Of a stretch of DNA of 64,000 nt, positions 36,128-45,110 are shown piece after piece. A model generated the notes under the pieces. The model was not told the DNA's origin and searched no databases. It saw only the letters and a list, made by a program, of their open reading frames with translations. Positions within the stretch are counted from its first letter, which is position 1, and each line of letters starts with the position of its first letter. The DNA comes from CAVVEQ01 sp963806635 (lineage in GTDB: Bacteria; Chloroflexota; Anaerolineae; Anaerolineales; Anaerolineaceae), in assembly GCA_963806635.1 (NCBI GenBank), contig CAWDZA010000021.1:171301-235300 (forward strand), written 5' to 3'. Position numbers and translations under genes: made by a program.

Positions 36128-36652
36128 ATGAATTTAATACTTGTAGATCTTGAGCCTGAGATGGTCAGGTGCTGGAGAAAGGAATTTCTCCCCTTTCCTG
36201 AGGTAGAGATCCTTTGCGATAATATCCTTGCCGTCGCGCAGAATGCCATCGTTTCTCCGGCGAACAGTTATGGCTTTATGGACGGGGGGATCGACGCGAT
36301 CTATCTGAATTATTTTGGGATTGAAATTCAAACGCGCGTTCAGGATGCAATTTCGCGCAGGCGGGAAGGATATCTTCCGGTTGGTTCAAGCGTTGTTGTG
36401 AGAATAAACGACCCGAAAATTCAATACCTCGTGGTTGCACCGACGATGTTGATGCCGGAAAGGATTCCAGCCGCGAACTGCTTTTTCGCCATGTCGGCTG
36501 CTCTACGCGCCGCGACTGGGATCCCGGGGATCTCGCATTTGTATTGCCCCGGGCTGGGGACAGGCGTGGGGGGCGTTCCCTTTGAGGTTGCCGCGCTGGA
36601 GATGGCACATGCATACGGGAAGTGGAAAGACGTACAACCAATAAAGAAGTGA
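36128..36652 (+). CDS. Macro-domain protein
   Basis: A 174-residue protein that is essentially one macro domain. The ligand loop is seen in NAIVSPANSYGFMDGGID (NAxVSPANS-x-G), and the second glycine loop in YCPGLGTGVGGVPFEVAA. Macro domains bind or hydrolyse ADP-ribose derivatives, including ADP-ribose-1''-phosphate and ADP-ribosylated proteins or nucleic acids. The subtype without further domains and with GxDAIYLNYFG resembles phage-type or Poa1p-like forms. ATG 36128 lacks a strong ribosome site. Low GC like its upstream partner. Whether it is an enzyme or only a binder cannot be told. Confidence 0.8.
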   Translation: MNLILVDLEPEMVRCWRKEFLPFPEVEILCDNILAVAQNAIVSPANSYGFMDGGIDAIYLNYFGIEIQTRVQDAISRRREGYLPVGSSVVVRINDPKIQYLVVAPTMLMPERIPAANCFFAMSAALRAATGIPGISHLYCPGLGTGVGGVPFEVAALEMAHAYGKWKDVQPIKK

Positions 36653-36776
36653 ACCTTCCAAGTGGCGAAGAGCCGGCGCGGGTGCAGTCATTGATATCAG
36701 AATGTTTCGATAGAGATTCGTGCATCGTACTAAAATAAAATATTAAGATAATTGCGATTGCGTACCCCGCCTTACG

Positions 36777-36805
36777 AGAAAAATAAAGGCGGGCTCGCGC
36801 CCGCC
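36777..36805 (-). terminator. Terminator of glutamate dehydrogenase
   Basis: Perfect 7-bp stem GGCGGGC / GCCCGCC with loop TCGC; TTTATTTTT follows on the minus strand. Same hairpin family as at 11339 and 59677. Confidence 0.85.
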
Positions 36806-36827
36806 TCTCGATTCATCACCAAAAAAT

Positions 36828-38114
36828 TTACACCCAGCCGCGCAACTGCATGGCCTTCACCACGCGGTCGATGGCCACCATGTAGGCGGCATCGCGCATA
36901 TACACCTTTTCCTTCAGGCTCATTTCCAGAACGCCGTGGAAGGCCTGGGTCATCTTGGTATCCAGTTTCTCCAGCACTTCTGTCTTCGTCCAGTAGAAGT
37001 TCATGTCGTTCTGGACGCTCTCGAAGTAGGAGCAGGTCACCCCACCGGCGTTGCACAGGAAATCGGGAATATCGAAGATGCCGCGCTTCTTGAAGACCTC
37101 GTCGGCTTCGATGGTCACCGGTCCGTTGGCGCCCTCGGCCACGATCTTCACCTGTTTGCTGATCTGATCCACATTCTCGGCAGTGATCTGGTTCTCGATG
37201 GCGGATGGCATGAGCACATCCACATCCTTGCTCAACCAGGCGTTGCCATCTTCGATCAGGTAGCCTTCCTTTTTCGCCTTGTCCTTATCGATGGTGCCGT
37301 ACTGGTCTGTGATGCTCATCAGGAAGTGCGGGTCGATCCCAGCCATCTTCGTATATGTGTAGCTGGTCTTATCGTTGCGATCGTAGCACGAGACGCACAC
37401 CACCTTGCCGCCCAGCATCTCGATAAAGCCGATGGAGGCATACTGGGCCACGTTGCCGAAACCCTGGATGGCTGCCGTGCACTTTTTAGGATCCATCTTG
37501 AGGTGCTTCATTGCTTCGCGGGTGTGGTAGATCACCCCGAAACCGGTGGCTTCGGTGCGCCCGAGTGAACCGCCCCCTCCCAGGGGCTTGCCGGTGATCA
37601 CGCCGGGGGTGTAATTGCCGGAAAGCTTGGAATATTCGTCCATCATCCAGCCCATCATCTGCGGGGTGGTACCCACATCCGGCGCGGGAACATCCGTGCG
37701 CGGACCCACGTTCTTCCACATCACGTCCATCCAGCCGCGGCAGAGGCGTTCCTTTTCGCCCACCGAGAGCGTGGCGGGGTCCACGATCACGCCGCCCTTG
37801 CCGCCACCCAGGGGAATATCGGCCACGGCGCACTTCCAGGTCATCCAGGTGGCCAGCGCCCTCACTGTGTCGATCGTCTCAGCCGGGTGAAAACGGATGC
37901 CGCCCTTGTTGGGTCCGCGCGCATCGTTATGCTGCACACGGAAGCCCTGGAAGACGCGCATGCTGCCATCGTCCATCCGCACCGGGATGCGGAAGTGATA
38001 TTCACGCATCGGCCAGCGCAGGATTTCGCGAACCTGCTGGTCCAGCTTGAGCAGCTCGGCCACATTGTCAAACTGCGCCTGAGCCATTTCGAAAGCATTT
38101 GTCGTTCCAGCCAT
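36828..38114 (-). CDS. gdhA: Glutamate dehydrogenase
   Basis: Interconverts glutamate and 2-oxoglutarate plus ammonia with NAD(P); 428 residues, typical of the hexameric bacterial enzyme. The substrate-binding block is GPNKGGIRFHP, the catalytic lysine region is KCAVADIPLGGGKGGV, and the nucleotide-binding domain has IQGFGNVAQYAS with PAPDVGTTPQMM before it. ATG 38114 is seven bases after AGGAGA; the GTG one codon earlier would be too close. It has its own promoter and terminator and is monocistronic. Coenzyme choice is not clear from sequence. Confidence 0.95.
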   Translation of the reverse strand: MAGTTNAFEMAQAQFDNVAELLKLDQQVREILRWPMREYHFRIPVRMDDGSMRVFQGFRVQHNDARGPNKGGIRFHPAETIDTVRALATWMTWKCAVADIPLGGGKGGVIVDPATLSVGEKERLCRGWMDVMWKNVGPRTDVPAPDVGTTPQMMGWMMDEYSKLSGNYTPGVITGKPLGGGGSLGRTEATGFGVIYHTREAMKHLKMDPKKCTAAIQGFGNVAQYASIGFIEMLGGKVVCVSCYDRNDKTSYTYTKMAGIDPHFLMSITDQYGTIDKDKAKKEGYLIEDGNAWLSKDVDVLMPSAIENQITAENVDQISKQVKIVAEGANGPVTIEADEVFKKRGIFDIPDFLCNAGGVTCSYFESVQNDMNFYWTKTEVLEKLDTKMTQAFHGVLEMSLKEKVYMRDAAYMVAIDRVVKAMQLRGWV

Positions 38115-38144
38115 CACGCATTCTCCTTGTTCAGATATGGTTTA

Positions 38145-38172
38145 ATTCTACACTGCCGGGGATGGGCAACAA
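38145..38172 (-). promoter_or_regulatory. Glutamate dehydrogenase promoter
   Basis: Minus strand TTGTTG (38172-38167), 16-base spacer, TAGAAT (38150-38145). The -35 overlaps the T run of an upstream terminator. Confidence 0.6.
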
Positions 38173-38199
38173 AAAACGGGCACCTCGGTTCTGTGCCCG
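38171..38199 (-). terminator. Minus-strand terminator with no gene known upstream
   Basis: Stem CGGGCAC / GTGCCCG with a 9-base loop, followed on the minus strand by six T. It lies just before the gdhA promoter. No coding gene on the minus strand ends here. Confidence 0.65.
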
Positions 38200-38427
38200 C
38201 TATCTAGCCTGATCAAATCGCGATCAACCTGCAATGCGCCCCTCCATGTTGAATTGCTAGGTATAGATTAATGGATAAACCCATTCAAGTCAATATGATT
38301 TTCATCCTTGCCGGAACAGCGCTCCAAATTTCACCGGTTATTCGTCCGGCCTTCACAAATTCTTCATATTCGCCAGGTAAGATGAGAATCACCGGCAGGT
38401 CCGGAATACTGGTAAGGAGAGTTTTTT
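38200..38427. other. Intergenic region upstream of the Met-rich secreted protein
   Basis: With 38118-38199 this makes a gene-free gap of about 310 bases. The right end must hold the promoter of the secreted protein gene, but no -35/-10 pair stands out. Two imperfect direct repeats TTCACAAATTC and TTCATATTCGC (38352-38373) have the 11-base spacing that OmpR-type regulators often use. The left end could hold a minus-strand RNA gene ending at the hairpin 38171-38199. Confidence 0.4.
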
Positions 38428-38889
38428 ATGAAACGAATCACTTTTGGCATCGCCGCGTTTGCTGTCATTGCCATCCTGTTTGGCTCCGTGGGCTTAGTCT
38501 CGGCGCAATCCGAAAATCCCCCGCAGCCGGGGTACGGACCCGGCAACAGAGGCTGCGGACCCATGCAGAACAATGACGAGCGCGGAGCGGGTTGGATGCA
38601 CGATACGATGTTCGCCATCCTCTCGGAAAAGCTGGGTGTTTCCACAGCCGACCTCGAATCCCGCCTGGATGACGGCGAAAGCATGGCGGATATCGCCGCG
38701 GACGAAGGCTTCACCGGCGTGGAGTTCGCGAAATTGATGCGTGATGCGCGCGGCGAAGCACTTGACCAGGCGGTGAAAGATGGAAAGATCACCCAGGATC
38801 AAGCAGATTGGATGAAGAACCGCGGGATGCGGATGATGCGCGGGATGCAGGAATTCCGCGAGAACTGGGGAAGTCAGCAGAACCCCTAG
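38428..38889 (+). CDS. Secreted DUF2680-like protein with Met-rich end
   Basis: A 153-residue exported protein. Residues 1-26 are a clear signal peptide ending in VSA, followed by a Pro/Gly-rich part and two short helical repeats (LSEKLGVSTADLESRLDDGESMADIAADEGF and on) of the kind found in DUF2680 proteins. The C-terminal segment is Met-rich (MKNRGMRMMRGMQEF), suited to bind Cu(I) or another soft metal. AAGGAGA stands seven bases before the ATG. A terminator follows, then the two-component system. It may be a target or sensor partner of that system, as with Spy/CpxP, but this is inference. Confidence 0.75.
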   Translation: MKRITFGIAAFAVIAILFGSVGLVSAQSENPPQPGYGPGNRGCGPMQNNDERGAGWMHDTMFAILSEKLGVSTADLESRLDDGESMADIAADEGFTGVEFAKLMRDARGEALDQAVKDGKITQDQADWMKNRGMRMMRGMQEFRENWGSQQNP

Positions 38890-38909
38890 ACCTTGCGCGT
38901 GACTGGAAG

Positions 38910-38936
38910 AGGGATGCCAGGTGGGCATCCCTTTTT
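38910..38936 (+). terminator. Terminator after the DUF2680-like gene
   Basis: Perfect 9-bp stem AGGGATGCC / GGCATCCCT with a 5-base loop, then TTTT. Confidence 0.88.
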
Positions 38937-38975
38937 CCATCCCCAACTGACTGCGCCGTATTATCATTCAAACAA

Positions 38976-38981
38976 TATAAT
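38976..38981 (+). promoter_or_regulatory. -10 element of the two-component operon, leaderless layout
   Basis: TATAAT, six bases, then ATG at 38988; no ribosome site. Same spacing as at gatC, the YcxB-like gene and the thioesterase gene. Confidence 0.6.
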
Positions 38982-38987
38982 TGAGTT

Positions 38988-39689
38988 ATGCCTGACTTCC
39001 CGCGAAAGGTCCTTGTCGTCGATGATGAGCCGAATATCCTTAAAGCGCTCAAGGCCTACCTGGAAAAGGATGGCTACCGGGTGATCACCGCCGCTGATGG
39101 GATCAAAGCCCTTGCCGTGTTCCATAGCGAGTCACCCGACCTGATGATCCTGGACTTGAACCTGCCCGGGAAGGACGGGTTTGAGGTTTGCAGGGAGGTG
39201 CGAAAAACCTCCGATATACCCATCCTGATGCTCACCGCCCGCGTGGAGGAGACCGATAAATTGATCGGGCTGGAGATCGGGGCGGATGACTATGTAATAA
39301 AACCGTTCAGTCCACGCGAGGTGGTCGCCAGAGTGAAGGTGATCCTGCGTCGCAGCGGTGCGCCGCCCCCAAAAGAGGATCTCGTCCGCTGCGGGGACCT
39401 GGAGATCGATCTCCAAAGGCACTCCGTCCAATACCGGGGAAATTCCGTGGAGCTTACCCCCACCGAATTCGATATCCTGGTTGTGCTCGCCCGGCAGCCC
39501 CGCCGGGTTTTCAGCAGGTTGCAGATCATGGAGCTGGCGCAGGGAGACGCGTTTGAAGGATATGAACGCACCATCGACGCGCATATCAAGAACCTGCGCC
39601 TGAAGCTGGAGTCCGACCCGAAACATCCCGTCCTTATTCAGACAGTATTCGGGGTTGGGTATAAACTGGAGCCGGGGCCGTATGCGTAA
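38988..39689 (+). CDS. OmpR/PhoB-family response regulator
   Basis: A 233-residue two-component regulator. Receiver domain: acid pocket VDDEP (Asp12, Asp13), phosphorylated Asp56 in LMILDLNLP, Thr in MLTAR and the conserved Lys in VIKPFSP. The C-terminal winged-helix DNA-binding domain shows ELTPTEFDILVVLARQP and the final YERTIDAHIKNLRLKLE with GVGYKLE. It overlaps the histidine kinase start by eight bases and is coupled to it. Transcript appears leaderless. The secreted Met-rich protein gene just upstream is a plausible target. Confidence 0.95.
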   Translation: MPDFPRKVLVVDDEPNILKALKAYLEKDGYRVITAADGIKALAVFHSESPDLMILDLNLPGKDGFEVCREVRKTSDIPILMLTARVEETDKLIGLEIGADDYVIKPFSPREVVARVKVILRRSGAPPPKEDLVRCGDLEIDLQRHSVQYRGNSVELTPTEFDILVVLARQPRRVFSRLQIMELAQGDAFEGYERTIDAHIKNLRLKLESDPKHPVLIQTVFGVGYKLEPGPYA

Positions 39690-41112
39690 CAGCTTGCTCT
39701 ATAAATTGATGGGCGCGTTTCTCCTGGTGGTGCTGATCGGCGCCGTTGTGATTTCGTTGTTACTTGTCGGCTCCACCCGCAGCGCTTTTACCCGCTATGC
39801 CAACCGCAACGGGCAGGTGATCGCCGCCCGGCTGGCAGACCGGCTGGGAAATTATTACAGCTTGAATGGATCGTGGGTGGGGGTGGAGGATTACCTCAAT
39901 TTGGAGGAGTGGACAGGCATTGAGAATGGTCAGGGAAGCATGATGCGCATGGGCAGGATGATGCCTGGAAGCGGGATCGTTGCGGCGATGGACTTGCAGA
40001 TCACCCTTGCCGACCAGGATGGCAGAATCATTGCCGATTCCCGCAGCCCGGAAGCAGGCGGCCAGTTGGGCCGGCTGGAGCTAAAGAATGGAGTGCCGGT
40101 ATTGGTCGACGGGATCCGCGTGGGAACCATATCAACCACTTCTGAAGGGATCGGCAGCCTCCTTGCCAGGGAATTTCTTGCCGCGGTAAATACCGCCATC
40201 TTCAAATCCATGGCCGTGGCGGGGGGAATCGCGCTGATCCTCGGGTTGGTGCTGTTCAAGCAGATCACCTCCCCTCTCGGGAAAATGCAGAAGGCAGCTT
40301 CGCAGATCGCCTCCGGTGATCTCAGCGCCCGCGTGGAAGTCGGCTCAAAGGATGAACTGGGCGATCTGGCGCAGTCATTCAATGAAATGGCAGAGAACCT
40401 TTCCGGAGCGGAAGATCAGCGCCGGCAGATGGCGGCGGATGTTGCCCACGAGCTGCGCACACCCCTCGCAGCGATCCAGGCCACCCTGGAAGGCATGCAG
40501 GATGGCATTCTGCCCGCCGACCAGGAGCAAATAGGCGCTCTTGTGACCGAAACCGCACTTCTCAACCGGATGGTGGAGGATCTGCGTCTGCTTTCGCTAG
40601 CTGAAGCGGGCATGCTGCAGCTGGATATCCAAAAAGCGGACGCGGGCGGGCTTATCCAGCGGGTGATGGATCTGATGCTGCCGCTGGCCAGCCAGCAGGG
40701 GGTGGAGCTTATCAACGAGCCTGCCGGTAAACTTCCGCCAGTGCGCGCGGATGCCGGTCGCATCGCGCAGGTTCTCAATAACCTGGTGAGCAATGCGCTG
40801 CGCTATACCCCGAAAGGCGGCCGGGTGACCCTGGGCGCGGCGCTCGATCCCGAGAGCGGGCATGTCCTGTTTTCGGTTGCAGATACCGGCACGGGGATCG
40901 AACCCGGGGACCTGCCGCACGTCTTTGACCGCTTTTACCGGTCCGATAAATCCCGTTCCCGCGGCAGCGGCGGTTCGGGGCTGGGGCTGGCCATCGTCCG
41001 CCAGCTGGTGGAGGCGCATGGGGGAACCATCCGTGCCGAAAGCCCCGCTGGCACAGGAAATAACGGGGAGCCCTTTGGAACACGCATCATTTTTTCCCTC
41101 CCCGCTGCCTGA
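39682..41112 (+). CDS. Membrane sensor histidine kinase
   Basis: A 476-residue sensor kinase. Order: helix 1 (about 10-30), an extracytoplasmic domain of about 140 residues, helix 2 (about 175-195), HAMP (196-245), HisKA with the phosphorylated His256 in HELRTPLAA, and the ATPase domain with N box (NNLVSNALRYTP), DTGTGIEPGDLPHVF and GSGLGLAI. The sensor domain has a Met-rich stretch MMRMGRMM at residues 87-94, matching the Met-rich tail of the secreted protein upstream. ATG 39682 lies inside the end of the regulator gene. Confidence 0.94.
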   Translation: MRNSLLYKLMGAFLLVVLIGAVVISLLLVGSTRSAFTRYANRNGQVIAARLADRLGNYYSLNGSWVGVEDYLNLEEWTGIENGQGSMMRMGRMMPGSGIVAAMDLQITLADQDGRIIADSRSPEAGGQLGRLELKNGVPVLVDGIRVGTISTTSEGIGSLLAREFLAAVNTAIFKSMAVAGGIALILGLVLFKQITSPLGKMQKAASQIASGDLSARVEVGSKDELGDLAQSFNEMAENLSGAEDQRRQMAADVAHELRTPLAAIQATLEGMQDGILPADQEQIGALVTETALLNRMVEDLRLLSLAEAGMLQLDIQKADAGGLIQRVMDLMLPLASQQGVELINEPAGKLPPVRADAGRIAQVLNNLVSNALRYTPKGGRVTLGAALDPESGHVLFSVADTGTGIEPGDLPHVFDRFYRSDKSRSRGSGGSGLGLAIVRQLVEAHGGTIRAESPAGTGNNGEPFGTRIIFSLPAA

Positions 41113-41290
41113 AATCCCTTCCATCCGGTCATAACGGTTCGCTCATCGGGGGGTTTATAAAGATGAGAATCACGGTCTCACCGGTAAAATTGCGGTTAAA
41201 ATCACCGCGGCGATCCCCTGGATCATCTTATCCGTACCAACGCAAACTCAGCGAAATACGCAAAAAATCGTTCCCGAAAAGGAAGATGTG

Positions 41291-42473
41291 ATGGATATCT
41301 TCAACAAATGCGGCGCTTACACCGAAGCCAAGGACGTGATGGCCACCGGGCTTTACCCCTATTTCATCCCCCTGGAGAAGAACGAGGGCACAGAGGCGAT
41401 CATCGACGGTCACCGCCTGATCATGTGCGGTTCGAATAATTACCTCGGGTTGACCATTCACCCCAAGGTGCGCCAGGCTGCCATGGATGCCATCCAGAAG
41501 TACGGTACCAGCTGCACCGGGTCGCGCTTCCTGAACGGCACACTCGAGATGCACGAACGCCTGGAACGCGAGCTTGCGGAGTGGGTGGGTAAGGAATCAG
41601 CCCTGGTCTTTTCCACCGGGATGCAGACCAACCTGGGCGTGATCAGCTCGCTCATCGGGCGCATGGATGTGGCCGTAATGGATAAGGGTGACCACGCCTC
41701 CATTGTGGATGGCGCGCGACTCTCCTACGGGTCGATCGAGCGCTTTCAGCACAATGATCCCGAGCACCTGGAACGGGTGCTCAAATCCATCCCGGAAGAC
41801 CGCGGGAAGCTGGTGGTGGTGGATGGGCTATATTCCATGGAAGGCGATATCGCCGACCTGCCCGCGATCGTCCCGCTGTGTCAAAAATACGGCGCGCGGC
41901 TGATGGTGGATGACGCGCATGCGATGGGTGTGCTGGGCGGCGGTCGCGGGACTGCCGCGCATTTCGGCATGTCCGGGGAAGTGGATCTGGTTATGTCCAC
42001 CTTCAGCAAATCCTTCGCCTCGCTGGGCGGTTTCGTGGCAGGCGATGAAGAGGTGATCCACTTCATCAAGCACAATGCCCGTGCGCTTGATCTTCAGCGC
42101 CAGCATGCCCCCGGCAGCCACTGCGGCAGCCCTGGCGGCGCTGGAAGTGATGCGCGAGGAACCGGAACGGGTGAAGGCCCTGGAGCGTAATTCCGCGCTG
42201 ATGCATAAAGGTTTCAAGGAATTGGGGTTCGATACAGGGCATTCGGTCACGCCCATCATCCCGATCATCATCGGTGATAACGAGCGCACCCTGCGCACCT
42301 GGAAAATGCTTTTTGAGAACGGCGTCTTCGTCAACCCGGTGCTCTGCCCTGCCACGCCTCCAGGCAGGCAGCTGCTGCGTACCAGTTACATGGCCACCCA
42401 CACCGAGGAGCAGCTCAATCGCGTGCTGGAGGTCTTCGCCCGCGTGGGACGCGAAATGGGATTGATCGCTTAA
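41291..42473 (+). CDS. Alpha-oxoamine synthase (AONS/KBL/SPT family), frameshifted in this sequence
   Basis: PLP enzyme that joins an amino acid with an acyl thioester and releases CO2; relatives are 8-amino-7-oxononanoate synthase, 2-amino-3-ketobutyrate CoA ligase and serine palmitoyltransferase. The first 266 residues are intact: CGSNNYLGLTIHP, TGSRFLNGTLEMHE, VDDAHAMGVLG and the PLP lysine in STFSKSFASLGG. After FIKHNARAL the frame shifts by one base (extra T at 42087-42088) and continues as IFSASMPPAATAAALAALE to the stop. Corrected length is 393, normal for the family. ATG 41291 has AAGGAAG in front. Substrate is open; the TGSRFLNGTLEMH block is common to all three enzyme types. Confidence 0.85.
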
Positions 42474-42549
42474 TGCGAAAAAAGATTTAACTCAACCAGC
42501 TCAGCCGATCCACTGGGATGACGAGCTGTATGCTTCTGGACGAATCGTC

Positions 42550-43995
42550 TTAGTCCGTGTCCAGTTGGCTGCGCAGCTCCGCGCGCACTGCCTCTGGGTT
42601 GGCTTTGCCCCCCGCCGAGCGCATCACCTGACCGAAGAGCCATTGCTCCACGGTCGGCTTGCCTGAGCGGTATTTCTCCACCGCGCCGGGGTTCGCTGCC
42701 AGTACTTCCGTTACGATCTTGCGGATGGTTTCCTTATCCGAAACCTGTTGTAAACCTTCTGCGGAAACGATCTGCGCAGGGTCACCGCCCTCAGCGAGCA
42801 TGCGGGACAGGACGCGCTTGGCGGTGGCCAGGTTGATCTCCCCCCGTTCCACCATACCGATCAGACTTGCCAGCGTCCTGGGCGGTACTTTTATCTGCCT
42901 GATCTCCAACCCGGTATCCTTCATCCAGGCGAAGATCTCGCCTGTGATCCAATTGACGGCTGTGCGGGGATCCGCCCCGGAGCGGACCGTCTCTTCAAAA
43001 TAATCTGCAAGGGATATTTCCTCCGCAAGCAGGCTGGATTCGGCTTTCGCAAGTCCATACTCGCAGATGAATCGAAGCTGCTTTTCCCGGGGGAGTTCGG
43101 GCTGCGCGCTGCGGATTTCCTCCAGCCATTCTTCGCCGATCACAAGTGGCGGCAGGTCCGGTTCAGGGAAATAGCGGTAATCATGGGAATCTTCCTTGCT
43201 GCGCTGGGAGTATGTGACCCCAGCCAACTCATCCCAGCCAAGTGTCTCCTGCTGCACCTCACCACCGCCCTCAAGGATTGCTTGTTGAATATGAAGCTGG
43301 TAGCGGATGGCGCGCTCCATGGCGCGGAAACTGTTGAGGTTCTTGATCTCCACCCGCGTGCCGAGCTCATCCCTTCCCGCGGGACGCAAAGAGACGTTGG
43401 CTTCAAAACGGATCACCCCTTTTTCCATGTCGCCGGAGTTAACCCCCAATGCCTGCAGCACTGACCTGAGCGCCCGCGCATAAGTGCTGGCATCCTCCGC
43501 CGAGTGCATGTCCGGCTCGGAGACGATTTCCAGCAGCGGAACCCCGGCGCGGTTGAGGTCCACGAGGGAGTAATCCTCTGTTTCCGTGTGGATGTGGGTC
43601 AGCTTGCCGGTATCCTCCTCCAGGTGGACTCGCCGGATGCGGGCGGTCTTTTCGTTTCCCGCCACTGCAAAGGAAATGCTGCCATGCTCCGCCAGCGGGT
43701 ATTCGAACTGGGAGATCTGGTAGCCCTTGGGCAGATCGGGGTAAAAATAATTCTTGCGCACGAAGATGCTCTGCGGCGCAACCTGGCAACCCAGCGCGAG
43801 CGCTACCCGCAGGGCGTATTCCACCGCCTTTTCATTCAACACCGGCAGCGCTCCCGGCAGACCTTCACAGACCGGGCAGACAGCGCTGTTGGGCGGCGCA
43901 GACACGGAATCCACCACCGCGCAGGAGCAGAACATCTTGGAACGGGTGGCTAATTCGGCGTGAACCTCAAGCCCGATATCGGCAGTGAACTGCAT
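42550..43995 (-). CDS. gatB: Asp/Glu-tRNA amidotransferase subunit B
   Basis: The tRNA-binding kinase-like subunit of GatCAB: it activates the Glu or Asp side chain on the tRNA and transfers ammonia from GatA. At 481 residues it is full length. Blocks IGLEVHAELATRSKMFCSC, DLPKGYQISQFEYPLAEHG, VDLNRAGVPLLEIVSEPD and the zinc-type Cys pairs (CSC near the start, CPVCEG) are present, followed by the C-terminal YqeY-like tail (GKANPEAVRAELRSQL). It lies 15 bases after the M42 peptidase gene and 35 kb from gatCA. Confidence 0.96.
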   Translation of the reverse strand: MQFTADIGLEVHAELATRSKMFCSCAVVDSVSAPPNSAVCPVCEGLPGALPVLNEKAVEYALRVALALGCQVAPQSIFVRKNYFYPDLPKGYQISQFEYPLAEHGSISFAVAGNEKTARIRRVHLEEDTGKLTHIHTETEDYSLVDLNRAGVPLLEIVSEPDMHSAEDASTYARALRSVLQALGVNSGDMEKGVIRFEANVSLRPAGRDELGTRVEIKNLNSFRAMERAIRYQLHIQQAILEGGGEVQQETLGWDELAGVTYSQRSKEDSHDYRYFPEPDLPPLVIGEEWLEEIRSAQPELPREKQLRFICEYGLAKAESSLLAEEISLADYFEETVRSGADPRTAVNWITGEIFAWMKDTGLEIRQIKVPPRTLASLIGMVERGEINLATAKRVLSRMLAEGGDPAQIVSAEGLQQVSDKETIRKIVTEVLAANPGAVEKYRSGKPTVEQWLFGQVMRSAGGKANPEAVRAELRSQLDTD

Positions 43996-44010
43996 CTTAT
44001 TCCCTTATTC

Positions 44011-45055
44011 TCAATCTTCCAATAAATACGCCTGAACCCAGGCAGTGGTGGCTTTTAAGGCATCAATATGAGTTCGCTCATAGTGGTGCGAGGCATCCAC
44101 GCCTGGTCCAATCAGGGCAACCGCCACATTTCCGCCCGCGCTCAGGAACGCGCCGCCATCGGAGCCGTAATGCGGGTAAATATCAACCTTGTAGGGGATA
44201 TTATTTCGGTCTGCCAGCTTGCGCAGCCTTTGAGACAACCCATGGTGATAAGGGCCGTTGGAATCTTTGACGCATATCGTGGCAAATTTTTCATCGGAGG
44301 TCTGCCCCTCGCCCACAGCGGCCATATCCACCACCAGGAGCTCCTCCACTTCAGGTGGGATACCAGCCGCCGCGCCGTGACCGACTTCCTCAAAATTACT
44401 GATCAGAAAATGCGTGGTGTGAACCGGGCGTTGACCGTTATCATGCAGGGTTTTTATGGCCGCCACAAGGCAGGCGACCCCGGCCTTATCATCCAGGTGG
44501 CGGGAGCGGATGAAACCATTCACAACCTCCACGCGGGGATCAAATCGCTACGAAATCCCCCACGCCGATCCCGAGTTTCTCGACCTCCTCGGGGTTTTGG
44601 ACGGATTCATCCAGGCGGATCTCCATGACCTCGTCCTCCCGCTTGAGGTCAACCTGCCTGCCATGCACGTGCACAGAAGCCTTGTTGATCAGGATGGAAC
44701 CGCGAAACGCTTTTCCAAAGGAGGAGGAAAATACAGTGCAGCCCTCGCCTTCAACGGAGTTCCAGGCGAATCCGCCAAGCTGGGTGAGCAGCAGGCGGCC
44801 GGAGGGTTTGATGGCTTTAACCATCGCACCCAGGGTATCCACATGGGCTGTAAGAGCTCTTTCATGTCCCTGCTCAGTTCCTGGAAGGGTCGCCAGGAGA
44901 GCGCCTTTATGGGTTCGTTCCAGCTTGATCCCCGGAATGACCGACAGGGTCTTTTCACAGAAATTGATCGCCCCCTCCGTATAACCAGTGGGGCTGGGGG
45001 TATTTAATAGATCGACCAGGAATTTTTCGAGAAAGCCTTCATCGATATCGTGCAT
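44011..45055 (-). CDS. M42-family metallo-aminopeptidase, frameshifted in this sequence
   Basis: Cytoplasmic aminopeptidase with two metal ions, forming large shells in relatives. The N-terminal piece (MHDIDEGFLEKFLVDLLNTPS) has the ligand His in AHVDTLGAMVKAI; after GVGDFVAI an extra T (ATTTGATC instead of ATTGATC, near 44540) puts the rest out of frame. The second piece has the remaining ligands: RHLDDKAGVA, FEEVGHGAA, VVDMAAVG and SHHYERTH. Corrected length 347 fits the family (about 350). ATG 45055 has AAGGAG seven bases upstream. It precedes gatB by 15 bases. Confidence 0.86.
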
Positions 45056-45110
45056 GAAATTCTCCTTCGGTAAGCAAACCGGCAATCCAGAGCCTTGGTT
45101 TTCGAGAATA

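Noticed and set aside
41160..41185. Shared 14-mer AAGATGAGAATCAC with 38378-38398, as a regulator site
   Set aside because: Exact 14-base matches occur by chance several times in a window of this size, and no promoter is near the second copy.
42075..42100. Programmed frameshift in the alpha-oxoamine synthase
   Set aside because: No slippery heptamer or downstream structure, and six more genes nearby have similar breaks; error is more likely.
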